A stretch of DNA of 64,000 bases. It comes from Kingdonia uniflora (Eukaryota > Streptophyta > Magnoliopsida > Ranunculales > Circaeasteraceae). The stretch lies in contig JACGCM010001620.1 of the NCBI GenBank assembly GCA_014058105.1, forward strand, positions 1,736,001-1,800,000, read 5' to 3'. The translations under genes and the position numbers were made by a program. Shown here one piece after another: positions 48,301 through 60,737 of this stretch (within the stretch, counting starts at the first letter, position 1; each line of letters opens with the position of its first letter). The notes under the pieces are model-generated. The model was not told the origin of the DNA and ran no database searches. It worked only from the letters and a program-made list of their open reading frames with translations.

Positions 48301-49800
48301 AAACAAGTATGAAGTGTCTAAAGAAGCGAAATGATAAACGAGTAAAAAACGTCAACGTATGCGAATGAGAAAACCAACAAAAAAAGATGGGAACAATTAA
48401 AAGAGAAGTACATGTTTTTTCTTACTAGTAGAGAGAGGATGAGATGAAGAGAGTAAGAGGGTAATTATTGATGGGCATAGGAAGAGAGCCAAAAAACAAA
48501 AGCGTAAACAAGAATCAGGCATATAAAGCGATATCTATAGGTTTGAGTTTTTTTTTTGGGTTTATTAGTATCGATTCACATATTCTACGGCTTCACGATT
48601 GCTTTGGTGTATAAATATCCATGCGGCGAATCAGCAGCGTTTCCCGTCACGAATCAGTCGCTTCAAAATACGAATCAGTAGTGTTTCCCTCACGAATCAC
48701 AGCCGCTTCGAAACACGGATTGCAAATGTTTCCTAGATACACCCGTTTTCTAAACGGGCTTCACGTGAAATGCCTAGTTGGATGGGAAAATGCGTATCCC
48801 CATAACACGGAGTCAGACAAATAAAGGTATCCACATTTTAGTATATTTTTTCTATAGATGGTTAAAACATATAAGGAATGATAAAAATATGTATTACGAT
48901 ACAAAAGTGATACATATATCTAATCATCTTCTTGGGCTTGGTCACTTTGAAGGTGTGGGGATTGTATCTGCGAACAGTGGTTGAGCTACATGGATGAGTG
49001 GGGTTAAATGTCCCCACTGAGATTTAAATTTGTGAGATTATTTAGTTTTCCTTTCACTACTTTTAAAATAATTTGGGATTTTGTACCCCACAGTGGCACA
49101 ACCCCGCTCAATTGAGGTTGAACTTAAGGTAGGATTTACCCATTCCAAGCCCAAATCCAGGCAAACTTCACCTAAAACAAATTTATGGACTCAAGCTTGT
49201 TCCCCTAACCCATTTGTGCTCTTAATTTCTCTTTCACAAATCCATCATTTATTTCTCTATCTTATAGCCATTACCTTTAAAATTTCTTGGAACCCCCAAC
49301 TTTTGCTCCTCACTAACTTATAATCCTGGCTATTCCCCTGTATGCGAGAACACTTTATATTTGATTGTACCTAAAAAAAACTTTTATATATTCACTTGAG
49401 TCCAATTTAAATTATCTTTAGGTTTTATTTTACGCAATTCGAGGACAAATTATATGAATATGAAGCAAATGGAATATGAGAATCACCATTAGAAACGCCA
49501 AACCCTCATGCGAAGTATATTATACTATGAGTAAATCTTAAAAATTGACACCACAAAAATGATAATGTCGAGAGAAGGTTGTGAAAACATTGTAAACCAG
49601 GGTAATTTTGAGAATCGATAGCTTATGCGGTTCATGCCCCAAATTCATAAAAAAAAGCAAAAAACCCGTGATTTTTACAGCTGAGAGTAAGCATTTCAGG
49701 CTTCAAATTCAAAATTCAAGCTTTAGAATAAGTAATCATTATTGAAATTCTATGTGCTCGTATTTAATGTATTTCGAGAAGTTAGGTCAGAATAATTCTT
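48301..49800. other. Non-coding interval with a short tandem repeat
   Basis: At about 48618-48735 there are two to three copies of a ~45-base unit starting CGAATCAG(C/T)AG(C/T)GTTTCCC and containing TCACGAATCA. No coding domain was found in the rest. Ambiguous end-like sequences near 48980 and 49090 (GGGGTTAAATG and GTACCCCACAG) could belong to a small non-autonomous element but are not convincing. Confidence 0.4.
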
Positions 49801-50600
49801 ATCAATCAATGATATATGAATAAGCATAAACAATCAATAGTTATGACAGGGAAAAAATGTCACAAATAATTTTTCACCCTGTGAAAACTCTTTACTTAGG
49901 AGAAAAACCACAGGTCATTGTCGATGAACTCGACAACCAAAAATCTACTAATCGAAAAGAGTTACAATCTGAAATACACTTACAAACTTGATAACCTCGT
50001 CTTGTGATTATCTCTCATCTGATCCAAGTTTCACTCCCTATCTCATTCGTTCTCACAATAGCGCTCCTTAATCTCACAACAAGGATCACCCTTCTCGAAT
50101 CACTCTAGAATAATATGTGAGAAGTCGAATTTGACTAATTCAACATCAACCTTAACCTCAAGGTTTTAGGTTTTTGATTGATCCTGATTAGGCTCTTAGA
50201 TAAGGGATATAAAGCTATAAAAAATAAACAATCTGAAGAACTTAGTTAGCAGAAAAATAAAACAATGCTTGCTTAAATAAGAAAACAGTTTTTCCTGAGA
50301 CTCGTTCGAACGAGACCCAAAGTCGTTCGAACAAGATACCCAAATAAGCCTGCAAAAAGATACAGTTTAAAAAGTTTGTTTTCCCTAGAAGTTGTTTGAA
50401 CGACACCCAAAGTCGTTCGAACGAGATACCCAAATAAGCCCACCTCGTTTGAAAATGTTGTTTTATCCCGAAGTCGTTTGAGCAAGCAGAAAAATTAGTT
50501 CAAACGAGAAAGCACAATAAGCTTAAAAACAAAGGTAGTTAAAATGATTTGGCTTTTCCTTTATCAGAGTTCTTCTTACCAACTTACCTTCTCGACCGCT
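49800..50600 (-). repeat. Second copia-like LTR remnant, TTCGAA-rich
   Basis: It shares with 7858-8700 the order CCCTGTG..AAAACTC, GAGAAAAACC(C)ACAGG, then CTTACAAACTTGATAA and a GATTATCTCTC block, and carries TTCGAACGA-type palindromes at 50300-50510. No internal element sequence adjoins, so it may be a solo or truncated LTR. The ends were not found. Confidence 0.55.
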
Positions 50601-50779
50601 GGTTATGTTCAAAATCAATAAAAAAAACTAATTCCCCTTAGCTCATACATGCGCCATCAGAATAGTAGGCATTACGATATTATTTTTTATTTTCTCAAAT
50701 TTTGTATTAGTTTTCACTAGAACTCAATTTTATTTTGTAAATAACATTTTTATTTTTATTTTTTATTTGATTGGTAAAC

Positions 50780-52260
50780 CATATATTAATAACCAGAAGT
50801 ATTTACAAAAGAGGTACCGTCACCCTGTAGAGACACCTGCAACCATACAGGCGGAGAACCAGTCCAAGTAAGGCAAAAGTTGTCCCCCATGGGCCTAGTG
50901 GCAATCACATGGGCAACAGAATTAGCAGTGCGGGGTACAAAACATATACTAATATTAATAAACTGTCCAAACAAATCCAAACAATCCTGTAGAATAGCTT
51001 TAGTCGTCCAGGAAATTGCTGCTTCTTCGTTCTTACAAAAGGAGTGAATCGCCTCAGCATCAGTCTCGATAATTACTTTCTAGAGTCCTTGTTCACGGGC
51101 CCAGAGGACCCCATCAAGAACCGCTAATGCCTCGCCTTCTTTACTAGACGCGAATCGACGATAGGAAGTTCGGGCTGCACTAAAATTATTGTAAGTATCA
51201 CGAATAACTAAACCGATATGGTTAAAAGGTTTATCATTGCAGAAAGAGGCATCCACATTTATTTTTTCCCAACATAGTGCTGGAGGAACACAGGAAGCCT
51301 TGATAGCAAGTCGGTCATTTCGAAAAATTGGATCATTATACATTAATTTATTAATGGTCAAAAAAATCTTGGATTGGTCCGGCCTAGTATTCTAAAAAAC
51401 CCAGGCACAACGCGCCTTCCAAATTAACCAGTACATAGAGAAAGCCACCAAGGTCCATGTGGCTCGGTCAATAGGCCAAGTCGGGGGTGGCGAAATCCAC
51501 ATCTCAATCCATGCTGGAAGAGAGAGATGGGATAAACCATGGAGCAGACCCCCAAAGGTCATGCGAAACCAGACAGCTCGCGTAAAAGAGTACTTCAGGA
51601 GGAGATGATGCAAAGTTTCGACGGGGGCCGAACACAGCGGACAAGAGATATTAGCCAGGCCTAAACGTTCACTAATTTTAGCCCGAAAGGGAATCATGTC
51701 TCGTGAACATTTCTAGGCAAAAAGTTGAGCTCTAGGGGTAGTCCTATTATGTCAGAATTTGAGATAAAAGGATGACTGCCCCGTAACCGGCTCTAAATGG
51801 ATCCCGCTTATTAGGACGCGATAGGCCGATTTGATTGAAAATTTGCCATTTTTAGAGGGACACTATTTCAGACTATCCATCTCACCCAACCGTGGAAGGA
51901 TAGTGTGAGATATGAGGTCGGCCGAAGCATCATCGTACCATTTATAAAGTTTATCCCTCTACCAAGTGCGTCGAATCGGATCAATAAAATGATGTACCCA
52001 TTGAGGCTGGTCCATCAATGGAATATCCCCCCTCGGGGTCGGGTAGCCTCCCCCCAGCGGGAGACACCATTTATCCGTCCAAAAAAGGACCTGGCGACCC
52101 GATCGGATCTGCCAGCAGGAATTAGTATTGACCGTCGTAATGGCAGAATGAATACTACACCAAGTCCACGACGAATCCGCTTTCGGGCGGGCATGAAGAA
52201 TAGAGCAATTCGGGAAGATAAGTTATTTAAATGAGGTAGCTTTTAATCAAAATAGACTTT
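50780..52260 (-). pseudogene. LINE ORF2 C-terminal part: zf-RVT and RNase H
   Basis: Minus strand, with frame breaks. From about 52215: ILHARPKADSSWTWCSI, then IRSGRQVLFWTDKWCLP, the connection region. At 51697-51392 is the zf-RVT domain (CPLCSAPVETLHHLLLKYSF, WLIWKARCAWVF). At 51300-50790 an RVT_3-type RNase H has D in WEKINVDASF, E in SSKEGEALAV and D in IIETDAEAI, then ICFVPRTANSVAHVIA. Retained catalytic residues and modest decay suggest a not very old insertion. Confidence 0.88.
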
Positions 52261-52261
52261 T

Positions 52262-53574
52262 TAGAGAGAGAGATTCTGGGTTTCTTTTTCATCTCCATCC
52301 TCAATTTCCTAATCCTCCCCATTAGCCACATGACTGTGCGATATCCTCCCGCCCCCATTTCTCTTTCTTTTTTATAATCTCTCTTCCACCTCCACCCCCT
52401 ATGTGTTTGGCTTAGTTTGGAGTGTTACTGTTTGCGGTGTTGTTGTTCCGGTCGTGCAGGTGTTTGGAGTAATCTTGAAGGCGAGCGCCGGGCTATAGAG
52501 GGGCTGCTGTCTTTCTAGAAATTTGATTCCCATATTTCCCCATTTAGCAGTCTATGTGGTTTTATTGGATTTTGCTTAGATAAATTCTAAACAATTTTTT
52601 TGTCCCATGTTTCTTGTTGTTCTTCCCCTGCAGGTGTAAGAAGGGTGTGGTGATTGGTCGATGGAGAATGGCCAGAATGGTATAGCAGGGATTACGACAA
52701 CGACAACAGTCCAAATTTATGGTTTTGTGGGGTGATGGATCTGTTATTCAGCTGGGCTGCAGGAGGGTTTCATTGGCGTTTTCAGTATAATAATAAAAAA
52801 GAAAAAAAGGGTTAGTTATGTGTGAGTCTCCTTTGACTGGGTGCTGAGGCGTATGGGCTTGGTCTTGGTGGGCTTGGGAAGTGGATGGTGGAATGTTGGG
52901 ATGTGTGGAAGGTGGATCGGTAGGAATGGGTTTGGCTATTAAATATATAAGGATGTTTGGGTTTTCTGGTTTGCATATGGGTTGGGCCGGATCTGTTTCC
53001 TTAAGCTTTGACAACCAACTCATTGTGTGACGTTTGTAGATTTGGTTGTGGGAAGACGTATACAATACTATTTCAACTATTTTCTTTATCTCTCTGTTAA
53101 CAGCTTATGTCTTTTTGCTGGCGCCTCAATTGCTTATAAAGTTCCATTTCCTCTTTCACTCCCTGTCTACAACTTGGTTTTTGTTTGGGGTAACGTCGCT
53201 TTCAGCGATTCTCATATTTCTCTTTTTTGAGTTTAGGTGACAGTCTCCGTTGGTTGATGGCTGTTTACGACTGAACGGTGTTGGGGTGGTTTTATTTGGG
53301 CAGTTGGGTTGCCTTGCTTATATGTGTGGTTAGGGAAAGTGGGAAAAGTGGTAGTTTACATGGGGGAATTCTCAGGTGGCTGTGGGTTGGCAGTAGTGGA
53401 GTTTTTGTCAGGTTTTTCAGTGATTATTTCTTTTTTTTGGTTATTGGGTGGTGGTGGTTTTCAGTCAGTGATATCGGGAACTTTAACATGTCCTCATTCT
53501 CCGTTACGCAGGACTTTGTTAACAGTATGAAACGGCTTACAATGCGTAAACCTCAAGGGGCGGCGGTAGTCCAG
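52262..53574 (+). other. LINE 5' leader
   Basis: Pyrimidine-rich start (GAGAGAGAGATTCTGGG, then TTTCTTTTTCATCTCC) with no conserved coding, leading to the ORF1 region. Its extent is inferred from the position of ORF1 and the inversion joint near 52255. Confidence 0.5.
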
Positions 53575-54330
53575 TAGCCCCCTGAGAGCTTACGGGACGA
53601 AGAAGCTAGATGGCGGTTCGCCCTGATAGACACTATGTCTTTTGATCCAGATCGGGGTTTCACAGAAATTGTGTCAGCGTTAAAGAGTTTTTGGAATATG
53701 GAAGCGTCTGCGAATATACAGTTTTTTGAACGTGTGGTTAATGGTAAGCTGTACTTTTTGATTAAATTTCGGTCTGCTTATGAATATAACTTTGTGTTGT
53801 TAAACCAACCTTGGAATTCCTACGGACATGCGTTTATATTATTGCCTTATGCGGCTCGGACGCCTATTGATCCCTTAATTTTCAAGCATGTGCCATTTTG
53901 GGTAAGGTTTAATATCACTAAACCTTTTTTTGGTACCCCTAAGTTCCTTGTTGCCTTTGGGCAAAGTCTGGGCCAAGTGTTGGTTACCGAGCCAAATATA
54001 GAGAATCGCAGAGTGACAAAAAAAGGTTACAGAGCATGGGTGGTGATGGATATTTACGGAGGTTTTCCTCCGGCAGTATGGGCGGGGACGAAGTACGGGC
54101 CATTTTTGATTAACACTTTGTATGAAGGGGCCCTAGTGAATTTCTGTGAGCGATGTTTTATGATGGGACATCGAGTTTCGGGATGCTCTTCTATCATTAC
54201 TGAGGAGGACAACTTTGGTGGGGAGGGAGGGGTAGTCTCCTGATGGTGGACCTCATCAGAGGCCAGGTCTTGAGCAAGGGGTGCAGGCGCTGATCCCTCG
54301 TCGATCTCAGTCACATGCAATTGAGCAATC
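53560..54330 (+). pseudogene. LINE ORF1 (DUF4283, zinc knuckle)
   Basis: An open frame runs to 54243, with the DUF4283-type RNA-binding region of plant L1 elements: IQFFERVVNGKLYFLIKF, YEYNFVLLNQPWNSYGHAFI, FKHVPFWVRFNI, then VTKKGYRAWVVMDIYGGFPP. A CCHC knuckle follows (CERCFMMGHRVSGC, C-x2-C-x4-H-x4-C). The start may lie upstream of 53635, because coding similarity seems to begin near 53590 (the DEEARWRFALI-like frame). The protein ends in a low-complexity Glu/Gly-rich region interrupted by frame changes. Confidence 0.82.
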
Positions 54331-55241
54331 TGGAGCAGCGGAGCGTGTGGCCCCCGAGAATCTACCTCGCCCTAGTCGACTCGCAAAAGGGAAGGATCCA
54401 GTGAGAGTTGAGCAGTTGAGTCCACCGCTTCAGACATCCCTGCGGGGGAGGTCACTGCAAATATCTCATCCAGAGGCCACCTCAGACTGGCCGTTTTTTC
54501 ATAGCGGAGCAGATTTTCTAGCTTTTGAGGGTCTCCCTGATATGGAGATGACAGGACCGACCGGGGACCCACTGAGGTGTCGGGGTGGCCAGGATGGCCG
54601 TGATACTCTTGCAGGTTTGGTTGGGGCCAGTCACAGACGTGTTAGATTCTTATTGAGGAGGAACATTTGACTCTCCAAGTGGATGGTTTAGTTTTGGAGG
54701 GTAGGGTTTTGACAGAGGAGGTTGAACAGGACTGGGAGCAGCCGGAGGGGGAGGACGACGGGGAAAGAGGGGCTGTGGTGAGTCTACAGGGGGGGAGACA
54801 GCGGTCTAATAGTGGGGGGGGGGGGGGGGGGTGGGGGGGGGGGGGCGAGGTGATTCATATTCGGAGCAGCTCAGGTGATTTACGGCTTGTCCCCTCATTA
54901 CCATCGGCCTCTCGCATGGCTTAAAGCCCAGTTGGAACTATGAGCTCGTCTTTTCGGGGTCAGGGTTCTCAGGAGCCTCACCAGGCACGACAGGATTTGG
55001 GTCCTTCTACTGGGTATTATCCATCTTCGTCTTGCGTGTCCCGTTGGCATCTGCGTACTGCTACACTTCTGGCTGAGATGTCTATACCATTCCCGTCTCC
55101 TCTGGCCAGTACCAGCATGTCTTCTCACGCTCAGGTGCGTCATTCCTTGTCTCTTTCTTTTCAGCGTATTCGACGCACATATCTCTTGTTTGATCCTTCT
55201 ATTAGGGTTCGGGTGGCTCCGCGGAGACCACCCGGGCCATT
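54331..55241 (+). pseudogene. LINE ORF1 C-terminal / inter-ORF region
   Basis: Acidic, Gly-rich and frame-shifted sequence between ORF1 and ORF2, with the poly(G) tract at 54814-54845. No conserved domain is expected or seen. Confidence 0.5.
54814..54845 (+). repeat. Poly(G) tract, 18 G + T + 13 G
   Basis: Nearly pure G over 32 bases. A strong candidate for a G-quadruplex, and also for slippage or assembly error. Confidence 0.9.
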
Positions 55242-57774
55242 ATGATTATTATATCCTGGAATTGCCGAGGTTTGGGTCGGCCGGCGGCAATTCGACACTT
55301 AAAAGAGCTTATTCGATCCTCCAACGAGGATATTATTTTTCTCGCTGAGACTAAACGATTCGTTGCAGAAATACAGAGTCTGGTACGTAATCTTAACTAT
55401 CCCAATTGGGTAGATGTTCCGGCTTCTGGTGTTTAGGGCCGGCCGGGGGGTATATGTGTATTGTGGAAGGATAATATATCACTTGATGTGGTTTTTAGTA
55501 ATAAATACATCATTAATGTCCTGGTTACGTCAGAACCTGTGGATAATCCTTGGATGATTTCTTTTTTCTATTGTAGTCCGTACTAGAGAGATACGAATGA
55601 GAGTTGGCGGTTGTTGGAAACTACCGGTAATGGGTATACTGGTCCGTGACTTATTATGGGGGATTTTAATACTACTTTTGATAGCGCGGTTAAAGGGGGG
55701 GGGGGGGGGTAAACCTTTTCGGGCGGCTAAGAGTGCTTTTGCCCGGGAGGTTATACAGCAAGCAGGTCTCATTGATCAAGGTTTCTCTGGGCATCCCTTT
55801 ACTTGGAATAACAGACGGTGGGGTTGGGCTAATATTAAAGAGCGGCTGGATCGGAGTATGGTTAATGCCGATTGGATGTTTATCTTCCCGACATCTAAGG
55901 TTTTGCATTTACCTGCCCTTGGGTCGGATCATACCCCGTTAAGCCTTGATACTACCCCTCAATTTTTGACTCTAGATAAATGTTTTCGTTTCCAAACCAT
56001 TTGGACTCGGGAACCCCAATTCCCTCTTTTGATCAAGAATCTCTGGAAAAGTACGGATAGCGGATCCCCAGCCCAACTGGTCAAGGATAAATTTTCAAAT
56101 ACGAAAGCCAGCCTTAGAACCTGGAATAAAATTTCTTTTGGTCACGTCCCTAGTAGACTTATTGCGTTAAAAGATCATATAGCTTGTTTGCAGACCCTTC
56201 CCTTTGAGGAGGGTAACGCTTCCTGGTAACAGGAACTTCTGGGGGAGTTGGAAAAACTCCAACTGCTGGAAGAGATGTTCTGGCGGCAGAAATCTCGGGT
56301 GAACTGGTTGGTCGAAATGGATCGGAACACAATTTTTTTCCACATGCAGACTCTTTCCCAACGGAAGAAGAATTCCATTGATTGGCTCAAGAATGAGGTT
56401 GGTTTGTGGACTTCGAATACAACAGAGATTGGGCAAATTTTCCTTCGCGATATGGCTCAGAATTATTAGACATCCTACCCGGTGGGTGTCCCTGAATATC
56501 TTCAACACTTCACCCCGTATATTATGGCGGAGGACAATCTGTCCTTGTTGTGGGAGGTCACCTCAGAGGAGATTAAGGCGGCTCTTGATGATATTGGGCC
56601 TAATGAAGCTCCGGGGACAGCTGGCTTCCCTGCGCTATTTTTCTAACAATCGTGGGATGTGGTGGGTCCAGATATCTGTAACTCGGTCTCCACCTTATTT
56701 GTTTCTGGCTTCATGCCTAAGCATATCAATGCCACTCATGTGGTTATGATCCCCAAGAATGGTAATAAGGCACATCCTAGTGACTTTCGGCCTATCAGTC
56801 TGTGTAATGTGATCTATAAGATTATCTCTAAGATCCTCTCCAGGCGGCTCAAACCCCTCCTTGATAAAACTATCTCCCTGTTCCAAGGAGCTTTTGTGAG
56901 TGGTTGCCAGATCTTGGATAATGTGTTGGTGGCGCATGAACTTATTCATACGATGAAGCGTAAGAAGGGACGCTCTGGCCTCATGGGTATCAAGTTGGAT
57001 ATGTCCAAAGCTTACAATCGGATCGAATGGGGAACACTTATTCAATCCTTGGAAGCCCTTAGCTTCATCCCAACCCGGTGACATTGGATTGAACAGTGTA
57101 TTTATACGGTTTGGTATTCTGTCCTGATTAATGGATCTGCCGATGGGTTCCTCACACCTAGTCAGGGCCTTCAGCAGTGCGACCCCCTTTCTCCCTTCCT
57201 GTTTATGATCCTGATGAAAGGCCTTTCGCGAGCATTGGGAGTTAAGGAAGCGGAACGGAAAATTCATGGCCTCAAAGCCTCCCGCCGGGCACCTCCGGTG
57301 TCCGACCTTCTTTTTACGGACAATTGTCTTCTTTTTTGTCGTGCGGATATTGCTGAAGCGTCCGAGATAAAATCTATCCTTGACAACTTCTGCGTAGCGA
57401 CGAGTCAACAACTAAATTTGGCTAAATCGGGAGTGTTCTTCAGTAAAAACCTCCCTCATCGCCTGTGTCGTCTTGTCGCCCGCCTTCTCAAAATTAAAGT
57501 CATGCCGCTCGATGAATGATATCTGGGGACGAATCTCTTCTTTGCCCGGTCTAAAGCTCAGACCTTTCATCGCATTGAAGAACGTATTTCTAATCGGCTG
57601 CAATCTTAGTGAGGGATACTCCTTTCCCAGGCGGGACGTACTGTCCTGATCAAGTCCGTGATTTCGGCGATCCTTACGTATCAGATGTCCTGTTTTGCCT
57701 TACAAAAATCTACATGTAAAAATATCAATGGGGTTCAACGGGACTTCTGGTAGGGAAAAGGGAAAGATGCCCGG
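55242..57774 (+). pseudogene. LINE ORF2: endonuclease and reverse transcriptase
   Basis: It starts MIIISWNCRGLGRPAAIR, the standard EEP endonuclease opening. Catalytic landmarks are E in IIFLAETK, MGDFN, and SDHTPL (55927). After the poly(G)-linked frame change (55695-55709) the frame is long and continues into RT: HVVMIPKNGNKAHPSDFRPI, SLCNVIYKIISKILSRRLKP, FQGAFVSGCQILDNVLVAHE, LDMSKAYNRIEWGTL and QGLQQCDPLSPFLF. The catalytic F-A-D-D box is degraded to FTDN (57315). In-frame stops occur near 55435, 55584, 56227, 56467, 56644, 57079 and 57518. The frame ends at the junction with chromovirus copy 2. Confidence 0.9.
55695..55709 (+). repeat. Poly(G) tract, 15 G, at the ORF2 frameshift
   Basis: It sits at the Gly-rich loop of the endonuclease; the reading frame before and after the run differs, so expansion of the run explains the frameshift. 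Confidence 0.9.
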
Positions 57775-57818
57775 AAGCCGATGACACCACTCAGGGAAAT
57801 GATGGCGGTGAAACTCAT

Positions 57819-60032
57819 ATGGGTTCTCTTTACTTGCTCAATGCCGTGACCACTCAGTTGCCTGAGGTTAAGCCGAAGAAGGGACTCATGTATGTGGACC
57901 TTAGTATTAATGGGCAGAGTACTTTGGCGATGGTTGATACCGGTGCTACCCACAGCTTTATTGCCATTCAAGAGGCAAATCGTCTGGGACTACGTTTGGT
58001 GAAAGATTCTAGCCGGATGAAGGCTGTAAACTCTGCCGCAATGCCGATTCATGGTGTTGCCAAATTGGTTCCAGTTAAGATGGGACAGTGGAGTGGAAAG
58101 GTTAACCTTCTCACTGTGACATTGGATGATTTTAAGATTATATTAGGAATGGACTTTCTCTGCTACCACAAGGCTGTGCCGATGCCGTTCTTTAACTCCT
58201 TAGGGATTTTTGGTGACAATCCCTCAATCATTCAGATGTCCACGCAGAAAGATGAGGGCAGACTCTTATCAGCTCTTCAGTTGGAGAAGGGACTGAGGCG
58301 AGGGGAGCTAACTTACCTTGCAACCTTAAGGTTAAAGCCGGATGATCAGAATCATGATGCCTTGCCGGCGGAAGTCTCCCGAGTACTTACAGAATTCAAG
58401 GATGTGATGCCGAAAGAATTACCAAAGGTGTTACCTCCACGAAGGCCTATCGATCATCAGATTAAGTTAGTCCCTGGAACCAAGCCTCCTGCGAATGGAC
58501 CATATAGAATGAGTCCGCCTGAACTAGCAGAGCTTCGGAGACAGCTTGATGGACTATTGGGATCAGGCTTTATTCGCCCCTCAAAGGCGCCATACGGTGC
58601 CCCGGTCTTATTTCAGAAGAAACAAGATGGAAGCTTGAGATTGTGTGTCGACTATCGAGCCCTGAACAAGGTAACGGTGAAGAACAAGTATCCCATACCG
58701 CTCATTGCCGACTTATTTGACCAGCTTACGTCTGCGAAGTACTTCTCTAAACTTGATTTGAGATCGGGTAACTATCAGGTCAGGATCGTTGCCAGAGATG
58801 AGCCAAAGACGACTTGTTCCACTCGGTATGGGGCATATGAATTTCTTGTCATGCCATTCGGCCTGACCAATGCTCCTGCCACTTTCTGTACTCTTATGAA
58901 TGAGCTCTTCCAGAAATATATCGACAAGTTTGTGGTGGTGTACCTGGATGATATTGTCATATACAACCGCACTATGGAAGAGCACCTTGAACATCTTCGC
59001 CTTGTATTCCAAGTCTTGCGACTGAACCAGTTATATGTCAAGTTGGAGAAATGCTCGTTCGCGCAGGAACAAGTTATGTTTCTTGGACATGTCATTGGCG
59101 GAGGACAGATCCAGATGGATATGGAAAAGGTCCACGCTATTGAGGAGTGGAGATCTCCTACGGAGGTTACAGAAGTGCGTTCCTTTCTTGGCCTTGTGAA
59201 CTACTACCGCAAGTTCGTTGAAGGGTATTCGAAACGCGCGGTACCCCTTACAGATCTTCTCAAGAAAGACTTTTCTTGGTCTTGGTCCAAGAAGTGTCAA
59301 GCAGCATTTGACGATCTGAAGCATACGGTGATTAGCAATCCAGTCTTAGCCTTGCCAGATATTACCAAGCCGTTTGAGGTACATACTGATGCGTCTGATT
59401 TTGCTATCGGTGGAGTATTGTTACAAGAGGGACATCCAGTGGCATACGAAAGCAGGAAGCTGAACGATACCGAGAGGAGGTATTCATCCCAGCAGAAGGA
59501 ACTCCTTGCTATTGTACATTGCCTACGAGTATGGCGACACTATCTATTGGGAATGAAGGTTCTGGTGAAGATCGATAACCGTGCGGCAAGCCATTTCCTT
59601 ACACAGAAGAAGTTGACCTCGATGCAGGCCCGTTGGCAAGAGTTTCTAGCCGAGTTTGATTTAGATCTCGAGCACAAGCCAGGGAGGATGAACAATGTGC
59701 CGGATGCATTAAGCCGTAAGGCTGAACTTGCGGCCACCTCTACCGCTGCCGAACAGTCTCACTCTTATGTTACCAGTGCCCTCCATGATAGGATCCGTGA
59801 AGGGTTGGCGGTGGATCCTCAGACCCAGGCCATGATTAACTTGGTGAAACAGGGGAAGACAAGACGGTTCTGGGTGGAAGATGGTCTTTTATACACGAAG
59901 GGACAGCGACTTTATGTTCCTCGGTTCGCTGGACTAAGGCGGGAGCTAATCAAGGAGTGCCATGATACTCTTTGGGCAGGCCATCCGGGCTGGCGGAGAA
60001 CACTATCCTTGCTACACAGGGGGTACTATTAG
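57819..60032 (+). pseudogene. pol: Protease, RT, RNase H and integrase start, copy 2
   Basis: The 737-codon open frame begins at a Met inside gag/protease text; the true upstream part is lost. It holds protease [10 protein letters not shown] with [12 protein letters not shown] and YLDD, the RT thumb, RNase H ([11 protein letters not shown]) and the start of integrase ([13 protein letters not shown]), then stops at TAG 60030, where copy 1 has Trp. The stops that break copy 1 at 3601 and 4096 are absent here, which proves those are private to copy 1. Confidence 0.93.
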
Positions 60033-60737
60033 CCAAATGATCAGAATGAAGTGATGGATTATACGCGGACTTGTCACATTTGCCAACAAGACAAAGTTGA
60101 TCGGGATTTGCCACTTGGATTGCTGGAACCACTTCCCGTGCCGACTCGACCTTGAGAAAGCGTCTCTATGGACTTTATCTCTGGGTTACCCAAGACGAAA
60201 GGGTATGGTTCCATACTCGTGATCATCGACCAGTTCTCTAAGTATGCAACATTCATTCCGACTCCAATTGTTTGTACGGCAGAGAAAACAACGCGTCTCT
60301 TTGTGAAGCATGTTGTAAAGTATTGGGGCGTGCCAAAGGATATTGTCAGCGATAGCGATCCGAGATTTACTGGGAAGTTTTGGAGAGAAGTATTTAGATT
60401 ACTGGGATCCACTCTCAACTTCTCAACCAGTAACCATCCACAGTCAGATGGTCAGACAGAATGCTTCAATGCAATGTTAGAAGAGTACCTCTGGCATTTT
60501 GTCAGGGTGAATAAGAAGGACTGGGCCGAACTTCTGGATGTAGCACAGTTTTGCTTTAATCTGCAGAAGAGTTCCTCCACCAACAAGAGTACTTCCGAGA
60601 TATTGTTAGGATAACAGCCCCTCACGCCGCACACGGTGGCCGCCGATTACAAGGGAAGTATTCTGAGAGCCTACCAGTTTGCAAAAGAATGGCAGAGAAA
60701 TGCAGATATTGCCCGAGCCTCTCTAGAGAAAGCGTAA
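60033..60737 (+). pseudogene. pol: Integrase core, copy 2
   Basis: Same frame as the preceding part, with stops at 60153, 60612 and the shared 60735. The core keeps MDFISGLPK, SDSDPRF and the E of the third block, but the neighbouring Arg is Cys (QTECFNAM). The stops at 60030 and 60153 are G-to-A type changes of TGG. Confidence 0.9.

Larger units (their letters stand above)
50736..57774. mobile_element. L1-type LINE in two opposite-facing parts
   Basis: The 3' third (zinc-binding domain and RNase H) is on the minus strand, 52260-50780, ending in an A-rich tail (50770-50736, minus strand AAATAAAAAATAAAAATAAA). The 5' two thirds (leader, ORF1, endonuclease, RT) are on the plus strand, 52262-57774. 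The element's 5' end therefore touches the 3' part, and the RT end points outward. This is the geometry of a twin-primed LINE insertion. The right edge is the junction with chromovirus copy 2. Confidence 0.75.

Noticed and set aside
51905..52234. Plus-strand frame of 109 codons
   Set aside because: It is the shadow of the LINE connection region, which reads convincingly on the minus strand.
53027..53577. Hydrophobic plus-strand frames resembling membrane proteins
   Set aside because: They lie in the T-rich LINE leader; the hydrophobicity follows from base composition, and frames overlap without conservation signals.
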